A stretch of DNA of 9,007 nt, from assembly GCA_030599405.1 (NCBI GenBank), contig JAUVOB010000027.1, positions 1 to 9,007 of the forward strand, written 5' to 3'. Positions within the stretch are counted from its first letter, which is position 1. Each line of letters begins with the position of its first letter. The notes under the pieces are model-generated. The model had not been told where the DNA came from. It worked only from the letters and a program-made list of their open reading frames with translations, and searched no databases. A program made the translations under genes and the position numbers. The stretch is from Chloroflexota bacterium. GTDB lineage: Bacteria > Chloroflexota > Anaerolineae > Promineifilales > Promineifilaceae. Shown piece after piece: positions 1 to 9,007 of this stretch.

Positions 1-20
1 ATAAGAGCCTGTGGAGCTAC

Positions 21-40
21 GTGAATTGGTTGTGAATTGG
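21..40. repeat. Tandem 9-bp direct repeat upstream of the nuclease start
   Basis: The 9-mer GTGAATTGG occurs at 21-29 and again, identically, at 32-40. The 11-nt period is about one helical turn. It sits just ahead of the ATG at 46 and contains the alternative TTG start at 37. It could be a small duplication, or two half-sites for a regulator on one face of the DNA. The repeat itself is directly visible; any function is a guess. Confidence 0.5.
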
Positions 41-45
41 AAGGG

Positions 46-2589
46 ATGCCTCAATTTATAGGAAATTTAAGAGTACTCAGAGTAGCCACGATTAGTAGTC
101 TACTTGTATTTTTTGTCGTTCTATGCTCGACGCCTGCCAGAGGAAGTGAGCGAGAAGGTTATTCGGGGCTGTTTGTAACCGAAGTCTATTACGATACGCC
201 TGGTATAGATGCTGATGAAGAATGGATTGAATTGGTGAACACAACCAATAGCGAGATCGATCTCTCTAAGTTCAAAATTGGCGACGAGGAATCAAGGGGA
301 GGCGGAGAAGGTATGATGCGTTTCCCAGATGGCTCATCTTTAGGATCTGGAAAAACCATCGTAATCGCCCAATCGTCCACAGGCTTCGAGTCATTATTCA
401 CTCGACAATCTGATTATGAAATTCGTGATTCCACACCGTCAGTACCGGACCTCTTGCCTTACCGGACCTGGGCATCAGGAGACATCCGCCTCGCCAATGA
501 CGGGGACGAGATCCTTATCCTCGATGAGGTGAATGCCGCGGTTGACGTCGTTGCCTACGGTGACTCGATGTTTTCTGTGCTAGGTGTATTTACGGGACCA
601 TCCGTTGCTGGTGTACATACAGGGCAGAGCATCGAACGAGTGCCAGCTGACTGCGATACAGACACGGCTTCGGATTGGCAGCCTAATCGTGCTCCCTCTC
701 CATGGGATTCCAGCTATGATGGTGAATGTTTTCCCGGCGAAAGACCTGATCTGAGATCGCTGATGCCAATCGGTACTATACAGGGCCAAACTGGCGTCTC
801 AGGCTATACCAATCAGCTTGTTTCCTTTCGCGCTATCGTTACGGGTGTGCTAGAGGATCAGAACGCACAGGGCGTGATCTACTATTCTTTTTTTGCCCAA
901 GATCTACCTGGTATTGACGACAACAATCCATTGACATCTGATGGATTAGCCATATTTACAGGGCGGATCAAGCCGGAAGTAGTTCCAGGGGACGTGGTAG
1001 CCATCACCGGCAACGTAACTGAGTTTTTTGGCTTGACCGAGATTGACGACGATGATCTGTCGATTATTGTCGAAAGCCGAGGAAATGAGCTGCCACAACC
1101 GATTCGGATAGACCCTCCCCCTGACAAAGAATCGAGTCAGGATTACTTCGAGAGATATGAGAGCATGTTGGTCGAACTACCTCCAACAATTGTCATTGGA
1201 CCCACCCATGATGGCTGTGGATTCGAGGTAATCAGGCGGGATTCGGGAGTGAATCATATCCACCATGAGTTCGACGCCGACCTAGCCGGTTATGTCGTCA
1301 ATGTACTTCATCCAAGTGATGTGAATTGCAGTGACATCCCTTCCGTGAATGCCGGAGACGTGATTCAAAGTCTGATGGGTCCATTAACCTACCATTTCGA
1401 TAAATTCAAGATCGTCTACCAAGATCCCAGCGATCTGAAGATAGAGCCTATCGACCCAAATATTAAATGGCAGGTCCCATCGCAATCTTTAGACCAGTTC
1501 AGCGTGACATCCTTTAATCTGAATGATTATTTCGATGAGCCGAGTCTGGCGACCGAATCAGACGCGGCAACCGAAACCAGCGCTGGTCTTACCATTAGAC
1601 GCGAGAAAATCACATATGTCGTCGGGCAGCTACTACAATGTCCGACCATCGTCGGCATTCAAGAGGTCGAGAACCAGCGGCTCTTACTCGACCTGGCAGC
1701 GACACTTGAAAAACCGTGCGGATTTTTCTACCAAGTGAGCCATCTTGACAGTCCCGATGTTCGCGGTAGCGACGTCGCCTTGATGACTGATTCTCGGAGG
1801 GTTAGTGTTGCTGATATCGCTCTGAACCAGGTTTGTACTCCGCTACTGACAGATGTCGAAGACCCAAACGCCGGGTGCTCCGATAACACATATCCTTTGT
1901 ACTCAAGGCCACCTTTATCGGCACTCTTGAACGTTGACGGCGAACGTTTATTCGTCATAGTGAATCACTTCAAGTCGAAGCGGGGTGGGGCGGCCAAGAC
2001 CGCACTCTTGCGCCAGTATCAGGCTACCCACTTAGCGAGACTGGCACATTCGATAGCCGAGAACGACAGTCCCACTCCTACGATTGTCATCGGTGATTTC
2101 AACGATTACGCCGGATCTCCGTCGATGGAAATTCTGACCAAAGAAGCGGACCTTGTCGATATCCTTCGCCTCGTACCCGAAACGCACCGCTACACCTACA
2201 TCTTTGACGGCGAACGACAGCTAATCGACTGGATCCTCGTTTCTCCAGTACTGGAAAGAAGGGTCGCTGACGCGAACATCTTGCATGTAAACGCCGATTA
2301 TTCGAATGCGATGAGGTTCGATCTTACGCCGGAGGGATTGCCATTCCGATCATCGGACCATGACATTCCAGTGGTAGTTTTGGCGTCTGCCAGTTCCGAT
2401 GGCGAATCAACACCAGGTCAGGCCTCAAGTTATGAACAAGAAGGGTCGACGAGCCGTTCTCTTAACCTTGGAGAGATTGAGCTACCTGAGGAATTAAAAA
2501 TCGCTTACCGGAGCGTATTTCGAGTTAGCCTGATCGTCGTTTCGGCAGGGTTGGAGGTACTGACTTTCCTGATCGGGAAACGTACCTAG
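46..2589 (+). CDS. Exported lamin-tail (LTD) / endonuclease-exonuclease-phosphatase family nuclease, ExeM/NucH-like
   Basis: Predicted secreted nuclease of 847 residues that probably cleaves extracellular DNA or nucleotides using divalent metal. A basic N-terminus and hydrophobic stretch (about residues 8-30) form a signal peptide, with likely cleavage near ARG-S. Residues ~40-175 resemble a lamin-tail domain (EVYYDTPG, EEWIELVN, DEILILD). Residues ~245-350 resemble the OB-fold region of YhcR/ExeM-type nucleases. The EEP catalytic domain spans ~485-780 and all expected residues are present: N493, E540 (IQEVEN), H641 (NHFKSK), D684/N686 (GDFND), D728 (DWIL) and D771/H772 (SDHD). Eight cysteines after the signal peptide fall in four close pairs, which fits disulfides. 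The C-terminus (~825-843) is hydrophobic and ends in GKRT, a possible anchor. ATG 46 was preferred over in-frame TTG 37, but GGAAGGG abuts the ATG with no spacer, so the start is uncertain. The family assignment is secure; substrate and exact location are inferred. Confidence 0.9.
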   Translation: MPQFIGNLRVLRVATISSLLVFFVVLCSTPARGSEREGYSGLFVTEVYYDTPGIDADEEWIELVNTTNSEIDLSKFKIGDEESRGGGEGMMRFPDGSSLGSGKTIVIAQSSTGFESLFTRQSDYEIRDSTPSVPDLLPYRTWASGDIRLANDGDEILILDEVNAAVDVVAYGDSMFSVLGVFTGPSVAGVHTGQSIERVPADCDTDTASDWQPNRAPSPWDSSYDGECFPGERPDLRSLMPIGTIQGQTGVSGYTNQLVSFRAIVTGVLEDQNAQGVIYYSFFAQDLPGIDDNNPLTSDGLAIFTGRIKPEVVPGDVVAITGNVTEFFGLTEIDDDDLSIIVESRGNELPQPIRIDPPPDKESSQDYFERYESMLVELPPTIVIGPTHDGCGFEVIRRDSGVNHIHHEFDADLAGYVVNVLHPSDVNCSDIPSVNAGDVIQSLMGPLTYHFDKFKIVYQDPSDLKIEPIDPNIKWQVPSQSLDQFSVTSFNLNDYFDEPSLATESDAATETSAGLTIRREKITYVVGQLLQCPTIVGIQEVENQRLLLDLAATLEKPCGFFYQVSHLDSPDVRGSDVALMTDSRRVSVADIALNQVCTPLLTDVEDPNAGCSDNTYPLYSRPPLSALLNVDGERLFVIVNHFKSKRGGAAKTALLRQYQATHLARLAHSIAENDSPTPTIVIGDFNDYAGSPSMEILTKEADLVDILRLVPETHRYTYIFDGERQLIDWILVSPVLERRVADANILHVNADYSNAMRFDLTPEGLPFRSSDHDIPVVVLASASSDGESTPGQASSYEQEGSTSRSLNLGEIELPEELKIAYRSVFRVSLIVVSAGLEVLTFLIGKRT

Positions 2590-2634
2590 CAATAATGGGC
2601 TTTGGACAAACAATTATATTAAAACTCTAATCTC

Positions 2635-3948
2635 TCAGGCGAACGTTTGATACCTGGTTCGAACTCCCACTTGACTCAGTGCGGCCGTTATATCATCTTT
2701 ACAATTCACCATATAGGTTGTGATGCTGCTTGCCCTAAGTATTTCGGCAAGTGGCGCCGCTGAGTTACTCCCACCAAACGATTCGGGATCGACAAGTATA
2801 CATACGACCCGCAGCCCTCGTCTGGCGAGTTGGCGTGCGCTTGTCGCCCATACCTCGGTTGTCGTCGGCGTGATGCTAATCACGGTCGTGCCACGTGGGA
2901 ATATCTGAGACTCCGTGTCGAGCAAGTCCTCAATAGAGACCTGCCCCTCTGCGCGAAGCACGGCCAGCGTTTCCAATATTCGATTCAACTGTCGCTCTCC
3001 ACGGTCCGGTTGGATGATCTCATGAGTCTGACCGTTGGCCAAAAGTCCAACCGCTCGATCTCGTCTGAGGAAATACTGGGCCAGCGACGCTGCAATCGTA
3101 ACTGTGTACTCCTCAGTAGCATCTGGAAGTACGTATTCATCCTCTTTCCAGAGCAACCAAGGGTGATAATCAGTCATTGATGAATCGGGATCCTCAACAT
3201 CTTGGACTGACGACACATGAGAGAATATGGCCATATCTAGTACAAGCCAGATATCGGCCAGCGGATCGAGCTCGAATTCCTTCACGATTAACCGATCACG
3301 GCGTGCTGTGCTAGGCCAGTGAATCCGGCTGAAGCTATCTCCAGGGGCATAATCACGCACCCCCGCCGCATTGGTCGTAACATAATGAGTGCGCCGGCGC
3401 AGGGCGTCACCACCAGGCAACATGCCGATAGGCAGCGCGAAGTGATGGATATTGGCTGTCAATGGATAGACCACGACGTTCGTCGTGGCGTCGATAACCC
3501 GGTCCATTGGAAACAGACCGAATGGATCGCTGGTTCTTAGCTTCATTGGTCCTAAACGGTACCTTCCACGAATCCGGCAAATGGTGTTGACGCGCCATGT
3601 AAATCCTGAACGAGAACCGAGCGAGTTAACAACTTTACTGGCAAAATGCCCATGAAGCGTCGAGAAGTCTCGAACCTCCAACCACAACTTTGGCAGGATG
3701 CTAGTATTTCGTACCGTGAAGCGCTCCTCCAGAGGCCGGCCAACCTGAGTCCTTCTCGTGCGCGTCACCCGAGATATGTATAGCCAATTCATGTTACTGT
3801 AGGCCCAGAAGAAAGAGGCAATTATCAAGATGGCCAAAAGATAGGTGATATTGAAGAAAAGATCTCGACCCGTCGCCAAACCCGCAAGGAGTGACAGCAG
3901 GATGAGAAATATAACGCCAGTTCTGCGTTGTCTTAGAACTCTACGCAT
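2635..3948 (-). CDS. DUF58 domain membrane protein, MoxR partner
   Basis: A 437-residue protein of the DUF58 family, whose members are usually encoded beside MoxR ATPases and are thought to act with them in envelope or protein-complex maturation. A basic N-terminus is followed by two closely spaced membrane helices (about residues 11-25 and 33-50). A beta-rich region follows (~60-165). The DUF58 signature is at ~199-225: [20 protein letters not shown], then LIVKEFE. The C-terminal half resembles a von Willebrand A-like fold, but the expected metal site is weak: the strand reads [10 protein letters not shown] instead of the usual D-x-S-x-S. ATG 3948 was chosen because it overlaps the moxR stop in the classic ATGCGTAG arrangement, suggesting translational coupling. 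A TTG at 3981 would extend the protein by 11 residues deep into moxR and is less likely. No transglutaminase gene follows, although one often does in related operons. The family is clear; the cellular role is unknown. Confidence 0.92.
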   Translation of the reverse strand: MRRVLRQRRTGVIFLILLSLLAGLATGRDLFFNITYLLAILIIASFFWAYSNMNWLYISRVTRTRRTQVGRPLEERFTVRNTSILPKLWLEVRDFSTLHGHFASKVVNSLGSRSGFTWRVNTICRIRGRYRLGPMKLRTSDPFGLFPMDRVIDATTNVVVYPLTANIHHFALPIGMLPGGDALRRRTHYVTTNAAGVRDYAPGDSFSRIHWPSTARRDRLIVKEFELDPLADIWLVLDMAIFSHVSSVQDVEDPDSSMTDYHPWLLWKEDEYVLPDATEEYTVTIAASLAQYFLRRDRAVGLLANGQTHEIIQPDRGERQLNRILETLAVLRAEGQVSIEDLLDTESQIFPRGTTVISITPTTTEVWATSARQLARRGLRVVCILVDPESFGGSNSAAPLAEILRASSITTYMVNCKDDITAALSQVGVRTRYQTFA

Positions 3949-4891
3949 TGACCTGTGCGCCTGGGACTGCCAGGTTATCAAGGATATCTTGGACGATTGC
4001 TGATGGTTCTACATCTTTGATCCTCGCCGCGGGACCTACAATTATCCGATGGCTCAAGGCTGGTTCCGCTAATGCCTTGACGTCATCAGGTAATGCGTAA
4101 TCCCGGCCGAATAGAGCCGATCTGGCCTGGCAAAGCCGCCTAATGGCCAGCGCACCGCGAGTACTAGATCCCAAATAGACATCAGGGTGCATCCGGGTTT
4201 GGCGGACAATGTCCACCACGTATTCTTTAATAAGATCATCGAGGTAGATATCCTGGATGGCTCGTTGTGCCTCTGCCAATTCTTCTACCGACACCGCCTG
4301 CTCTATGTGCTCAATTGGGTGCACGAACTGCTGCCGATCGAGAATTTCTATCTCGTCGGATTTCTCAGGATACCCCAGTTGGATTCGAAGCATGAACCGG
4401 TCCAATTGCGCTTCCGGCAGAGGAAAGGTTCCCTCGTACTCAATCGGATTCTGTGTGGCAAGCACCATAAATGGAGGTTCTAATGGGTAGGTTTTACCAT
4501 CGACAGTTACTTGTCTTTCTTCCATCGCTTCGAGCAAAGCAGACTGAGTCTTTGGAGTCGCTCTATTGATTTCATCGGCTAAAACAATTTGAGCATGTAT
4601 TGGACCCGGTCTAAACTCAAACTCGAGTGTCTTCTGATTGTATACGGAGACTCCAGTGACATCCGTAGGTAACATGTCTGGCGTAAACTGAATACGTTGA
4701 AACCGGCAGCCAACCGATCTGGCAACGGCCTTGGCAAGTACCGTCTTTCCGACGCCGGGTACATCTTCAATTAGCATATGTCCTTGACACAATAGACCAA
4801 GGACTGTCAACTGGACGGCGGATCGTTTGCCGACTATCACTTGTTCGATGTTATCCACTATCCTATTGGCAATGCCCTGTACGTCTATCAT
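3941..4891 (-). CDS. MoxR-family AAA+ ATPase
   Basis: A 316-residue cytoplasmic AAA+ ATPase of the MoxR family, a normal full length. These proteins act as chaperone-like ATPases, often on a von Willebrand A-type or DUF58 partner. Visible motifs are Walker A (DVPGVGKT, 43-50), Walker B (IVLADEIN, 102-109), sensor 1 (ATQNP, 145-149), the LPEAQLDRF segment with candidate arginine finger R165, and sensor 2 ([10 protein letters not shown], 241-250). The C-terminal lid contains [18 protein letters not shown]. The start is set by AAGGAG at 4903-4898, six nt before ATG 4891; an in-frame TTG at 4894 would leave only three nt. The gene leads a two-gene operon with the overlapping DUF58 gene and has a good promoter candidate 30 bp upstream. 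The family is certain; the specific client is inferred from the neighbour. Confidence 0.96.
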   Translation of the reverse strand: MIDVQGIANRIVDNIEQVIVGKRSAVQLTVLGLLCQGHMLIEDVPGVGKTVLAKAVARSVGCRFQRIQFTPDMLPTDVTGVSVYNQKTLEFEFRPGPIHAQIVLADEINRATPKTQSALLEAMEERQVTVDGKTYPLEPPFMVLATQNPIEYEGTFPLPEAQLDRFMLRIQLGYPEKSDEIEILDRQQFVHPIEHIEQAVSVEELAEAQRAIQDIYLDDLIKEYVVDIVRQTRMHPDVYLGSSTRGALAIRRLCQARSALFGRDYALPDDVKALAEPALSHRIIVGPAARIKDVEPSAIVQDILDNLAVPGAQVNA

Positions 4892-4897
4892 CAATCG

Positions 4898-4903
4898 CTC
4901 CTT
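4898..4903 (-). promoter_or_regulatory. Ribosome-binding site of moxR
   Basis: AAGGAG on the minus strand lies six nt before ATG 4891. The spacing favours this ATG over the adjacent upstream TTG at 4894. Confidence 0.75.
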
Positions 4904-4920
4904 GGGTTGGAATTTGGGAA

Positions 4921-4949
4921 AGTATACCAGTTTTAGCGGTCAGTGGCAG
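4921..4949 (-). promoter_or_regulatory. Sigma-70-type promoter for moxR-DUF58
   Basis: On the minus strand, CTGCCA (4949-4944, 4 of 6 matches to TTGACA) is followed after exactly 17 nt by TATACT (4926-4921, 5 of 6 matches to TATAAT). A TGG precedes the -10 box, giving an extended -10. Transcription would start near 4914, leaving a leader of about 23 nt that includes the AAGGAG site. The match is by eye and assumes that the host's main sigma factor prefers the usual consensus. Confidence 0.55.
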
Positions 4950-4957
4950 GATAGGTC

Positions 4958-5024
4958 TACCCCCTTAATCTAATGCTGGTCGAATGTCGATTATGTAGAA
5001 CAAATGTGGTAAAATTAGGGGGTA
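4958..5024 (+). promoter_or_regulatory. Inverted repeat that could mask the ribosome-binding site of the membrane-protein gene
   Basis: The left arm TACCCCCTTAAT (4958-4969) can pair with the right arm ATTAGGGGGTA (5014-5024): seven perfect pairs, one bulged U, then four more pairs, across a 44-nt loop. The right arm contains AGGGGG (5017-5022), which lies five nt before ATG 5028 and is the evident Shine-Dalgarno site. If transcription begins upstream of 4958, this pairing would hide the site. I saw no convincing plus-strand promoter: TAAAAT at 5010-5015 resembles a -10 box but would start transcription inside the Shine-Dalgarno sequence. The complementarity is directly visible; the regulatory role is inferred. 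Confidence 0.35.
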
Positions 5025-5027
5025 ATT

Positions 5028-5975
5028 ATGAGGCAGGCACCGAAAGAAAACTCGAAGCCGATGCCCGGCGTTATCGCTACCATTACTGCCGGATTTGAGT
5101 TAACCACCAGCCATCCTTGGCTTATTGCTTTCCCCATTTTGGTCGATCTCTTCTTTTGGCTTGGACCCAGGTTGAGTATTGAGCAATTGGTGGAGCGATC
5201 TCAGAGGATCTTGGCCACTGATCCTGGTCTGTCCGGTATGGTTGAGCAAATCTCTGAGCTATCTGCTAGCTACAATCTATTTACAGCGCTGAGCGTCCCT
5301 TTGATTGGCGTGCCGGCTCTTATGAGCGGGGCGAGCCCAGAAAGAACGCCGCTGGCACCAGCGATATTTGGACTGAGCGACGCGACAGAATTCATCGGAC
5401 TATTGATCGTATTGACGCTCGGCGGCCTTCTCTTAACTGCAATCTATCTCAGTCTCATAGCGCTAGTGTTGCGAAAGGGAAAAGACGGTGCGTTATCGGC
5501 TCTCATGAAACTTATTGCTTTCATGAAGTCAACTGCAGTTGCGTGGATTCGCCTGCTTATATTGGGTATCTTCCTCGTGGTGACCATCCTATTCATTATG
5601 CTTCCCATCCTGCCCTTGGCCTATATGGTTGCCTTGTTGAGCCAAGGATTGGGATTAATGGTGCTCATGTTAGGTATTGTGTTTGTTATAACCTATATGA
5701 GCATGTCTGTTCCAAGTATTATTATTGATCGCCGACCGGTCGGTGTGTCTATTGTACATAGCGTCAGAATTGTTCGACGGCACTTACTGCCAACGATGAA
5801 TTTACTCCTGCTTGTGATTCTTATTGGATGGGGCACGAACCTTCTCTGGCACATGGCTGACACTGGGAATTGGCTTACATTGATAAGCATCGCCGGGCAC
5901 GGCTTTGTTAGTACGGCCCTAGTTTCATCCATATTCATTTTTTATCGAGACAGAACGGTAACACCTATTCTTTGA
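5028..5975 (+). CDS. Multi-pass membrane protein of unknown function
   Basis: A 315-residue integral membrane protein. Hydrophobic segments appear at about residues 31-47, 84-102, 121-147, 170-196, 199-225, 255-275 and 282-305, giving six or seven helices. A hydrophilic stretch lies between the first two (~50-82). The segment ~227-262 (VPSIIIDRRPVGVSIVHSVR, then IVRRHLLPTMN) resembles the conserved part of poorly characterised families such as DUF975-like and glycerophosphodiesterase membrane-domain-like proteins. There the pattern is a proline-containing helix, a short charged loop, then an amphipathic basic helix. No catalytic motif is visible. The start at ATG 5028 has AGGGGG five nt upstream. 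gyrB begins 14 nt after its stop, so the two are probably co-transcribed. I do not recognise a specific function; the family resemblance is tentative. Confidence 0.85.
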   Translation: MRQAPKENSKPMPGVIATITAGFELTTSHPWLIAFPILVDLFFWLGPRLSIEQLVERSQRILATDPGLSGMVEQISELSASYNLFTALSVPLIGVPALMSGASPERTPLAPAIFGLSDATEFIGLLIVLTLGGLLLTAIYLSLIALVLRKGKDGALSALMKLIAFMKSTAVAWIRLLILGIFLVVTILFIMLPILPLAYMVALLSQGLGLMVLMLGIVFVITYMSMSVPSIIIDRRPVGVSIVHSVRIVRRHLLPTMNLLLLVILIGWGTNLLWHMADTGNWLTLISIAGHGFVSTALVSSIFIFYRDRTVTPIL

Positions 5976-5989
5976 TTCAAGGAATCTAA

Positions 5990-7930
<1,941 letters not shown>

Positions 7931-7945
7931 TTAGGGAAGATAAGT

Positions 7946-9007
7946 ATGCTTGCGAAATCGCAGCTTAAAGATCGAGATCAACGTCATTTGCTGCACCCTT
8001 TGCACCACCCAGACGCACACAAGGCGCCACTCATTATAGAATCGGGACACGGTATCTGGCTGCGAACGATTGAAGGAAGAGAGTATATCGACGGACTTTC
8101 AGGCCTCTGGAATGTACTTATCGGTCACGGAAACCGAGAGCTTGCTGAGGCTGCACGAGATCAGATGATCGATCTGGCTTATTTTTCAAACTACGTCGGT
8201 GTATCAAATGTTCCGGCAATCGAGCTTGCTAATAAGCTCGCCGGTTACGCATATAAATCCTTGAACACTACGTTTTTTGCCTCGGGTGGAGCAGAAGCCA
8301 ATGAATCAGCCTTCAAAACCGCCCGCTACTACTGGAAGCGCATGGGAAAACCACAGAAGGTTAAGGTCATCGCTCGTCAAGATGGTTACCATGGGGTAAC
8401 GCTCGCAGCAATGAGCGCAACCGGCATCACCCCATATTGGCCTATGTTCGAACCTCGTGTACCGAATTTTCTGCACATACACGCGCCATATCCATACCGT
8501 TACGAAGGGGACGTCCTGGCGAACGAGACCATTGGAGAAGCTGCCGCACGCGCATTAGAGGAAGCGATTCTTCGCGAGGGCCCAGATACCGTGGCCGCAT
8601 TCATCGCAGAGCCAGTACAAGGTGCCGGCGGAGTGATAGTTCCTCCAGATGACTATTTCCCAGCCATCCGTGCTATCTGCGACAAGTATGATGTCTTACT
8701 CATTGCAGATGAAGTAATTACGGGCTTCGGTAGAACAGGTATATGGTTTGCCCTGCACCATTGGGGGATCGAACCGGACATCATGTCTTTTGCGAAGGGA
8801 ATCACTAGTGGATATTTGCCCCTTGGTGGCATACAAGTCTCGGACAAAATTCGTGAAGCGATTATGACGGCTCCTCCTGGTGAACGGTGGATGCATGCCT
8901 ATACGTACTCAGGACATGCAACTTGCTGCGCCGTGGCATTGGCCAACATCGCAATTCTTGAACGAGAGAACATGGCTGAGCGAGCCAAGATCATGGGTGA
9001 GAGATTA
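7946..9007 (+). CDS. Class III PLP-dependent aminotransferase (omega-amino acid:pyruvate type), 3' end beyond the window
   Basis: The first 354 residues of a fold-type I class III aminotransferase, open to the last base. The family is usually ~440-460 residues, so roughly 90-100 are missing. It would transfer an amino group from an amine or omega-amino acid to a keto acid such as pyruvate. Visible motifs are the N-terminal LSGLWNVLIGHG (51-62), the phosphate-binding SGGAEANE (113-120), the ring-stacking YHG (148-150), EPVQGAGG (222-229), the cofactor aspartate in ADEVITGFGRTG (D255), the Schiff-base lysine K284 in SFAKGITSGYLPLGG, and HAYTYSGH (317-324). The start is ATG 7946 with AGGGA at 7933-7937, eight nt upstream. 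It begins 15 nt after the gyrB stop, probably in the same transcript. The closest character is beta-alanine, GABA or polyamine-type transaminases acting with pyruvate, but the substrate cannot be read from sequence alone. Confidence 0.95.
   Translation, partial: MLAKSQLKDRDQRHLLHPLHHPDAHKAPLIIESGHGIWLRTIEGREYIDGLSGLWNVLIGHGNRELAEAARDQMIDLAYFSNYVGVSNVPAIELANKLAGYAYKSLNTTFFASGGAEANESAFKTARYYWKRMGKPQKVKVIARQDGYHGVTLAAMSATGITPYWPMFEPRVPNFLHIHAPYPYRYEGDVLANETIGEAAARALEEAILREGPDTVAAFIAEPVQGAGGVIVPPDDYFPAIRAICDKYDVLLIADEVITGFGRTGIWFALHHWGIEPDIMSFAKGITSGYLPLGGIQVSDKIREAIMTAPPGERWMHAYTYSGHATCCAVALANIAILERENMAERAKIMGERL

Noticed and set aside
118..138. A possible lipoprotein signal (VVLC) in the nuclease signal peptide
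   Set aside because: The residue before the cysteine is leucine, where a lipobox needs Gly, Ala or Ser. A standard cleavage site follows at ARG-S.
2590..2634. A terminator between the convergent nuclease and DUF58 genes
   Set aside because: The 45-bp gap is AT-rich, but I found no stable GC-rich stem followed by a T run on either strand.
2830..3180. A 116-codon plus-strand open frame opposite the DUF58 gene
   Set aside because: It lies wholly antisense to a well-supported conserved protein and shows no recognisable domain.
4187..4483. Plus-strand open frames opposite moxR (4187-4483 and 4257-4490)
   Set aside because: They are antisense shadows of a clear AAA+ gene, and their translations look like random sequence.
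5010..5015. TAAAAT as the -10 box for the membrane-protein gene
   Set aside because: It would start transcription at about 5022, inside the Shine-Dalgarno site, and no good -35 box is present at 16-18 nt.

Overview
This window reads as ordinary, densely coded bacterial chromosome: six protein genes, short gaps, and no RNA genes, insertion sequences, CRISPR arrays or phage genes that I could recognise. Base composition is moderate, near 50% GC by eye. The source is not stated. The short (~646-residue) GyrB, the exported lamin-tail nuclease, the MoxR/DUF58 pair and the class III aminotransferase would fit a Chloroflexota-type genome, possibly a marine or soil Dehalococcoidia/SAR202-like lineage. 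That placement is an inference from overall protein character and has low confidence.

Layout. (1) 46-2589, plus strand: a large secreted nuclease with a signal peptide, lamin-tail domain, OB-fold-like region, endonuclease/exonuclease/phosphatase (EEP) catalytic domain and a hydrophobic C-terminus. A 9-bp direct repeat with an 11-nt period lies just before its start. (2) 3948-2635 and 4891-3941, minus strand: a MoxR AAA+ ATPase followed by a DUF58 membrane protein. The two overlap by 8 nt and run from a recognisable promoter at 4921-4949. This unit converges on the nuclease gene across only 45 bp. (3) 4892-5027: a divergent intergenic region holding the moxR promoter and an inverted repeat that could mask the ribosome-binding site of the next plus-strand gene. 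(4) 5028-9007, plus strand: a multi-pass membrane protein of unknown function, gyrB, and a class III PLP-dependent aminotransferase cut off by the window end. Gaps of 14 and 15 nt suggest one transcription unit.

How the genes relate. MoxR and DUF58 very probably work together as an AAA+ chaperone and its membrane-attached partner. The nuclease probably acts outside the cell on DNA or nucleotides. The membrane protein, gyrase subunit and aminotransferase look co-transcribed, but no shared pathway is apparent. I did not find a convincing new defence or mobile system. The most useful second-look items are the possible SD-masking hairpin before the membrane-protein/gyrB operon, the paired cysteines and C-terminal hydrophobic segment of the nuclease, and the company gyrB keeps.
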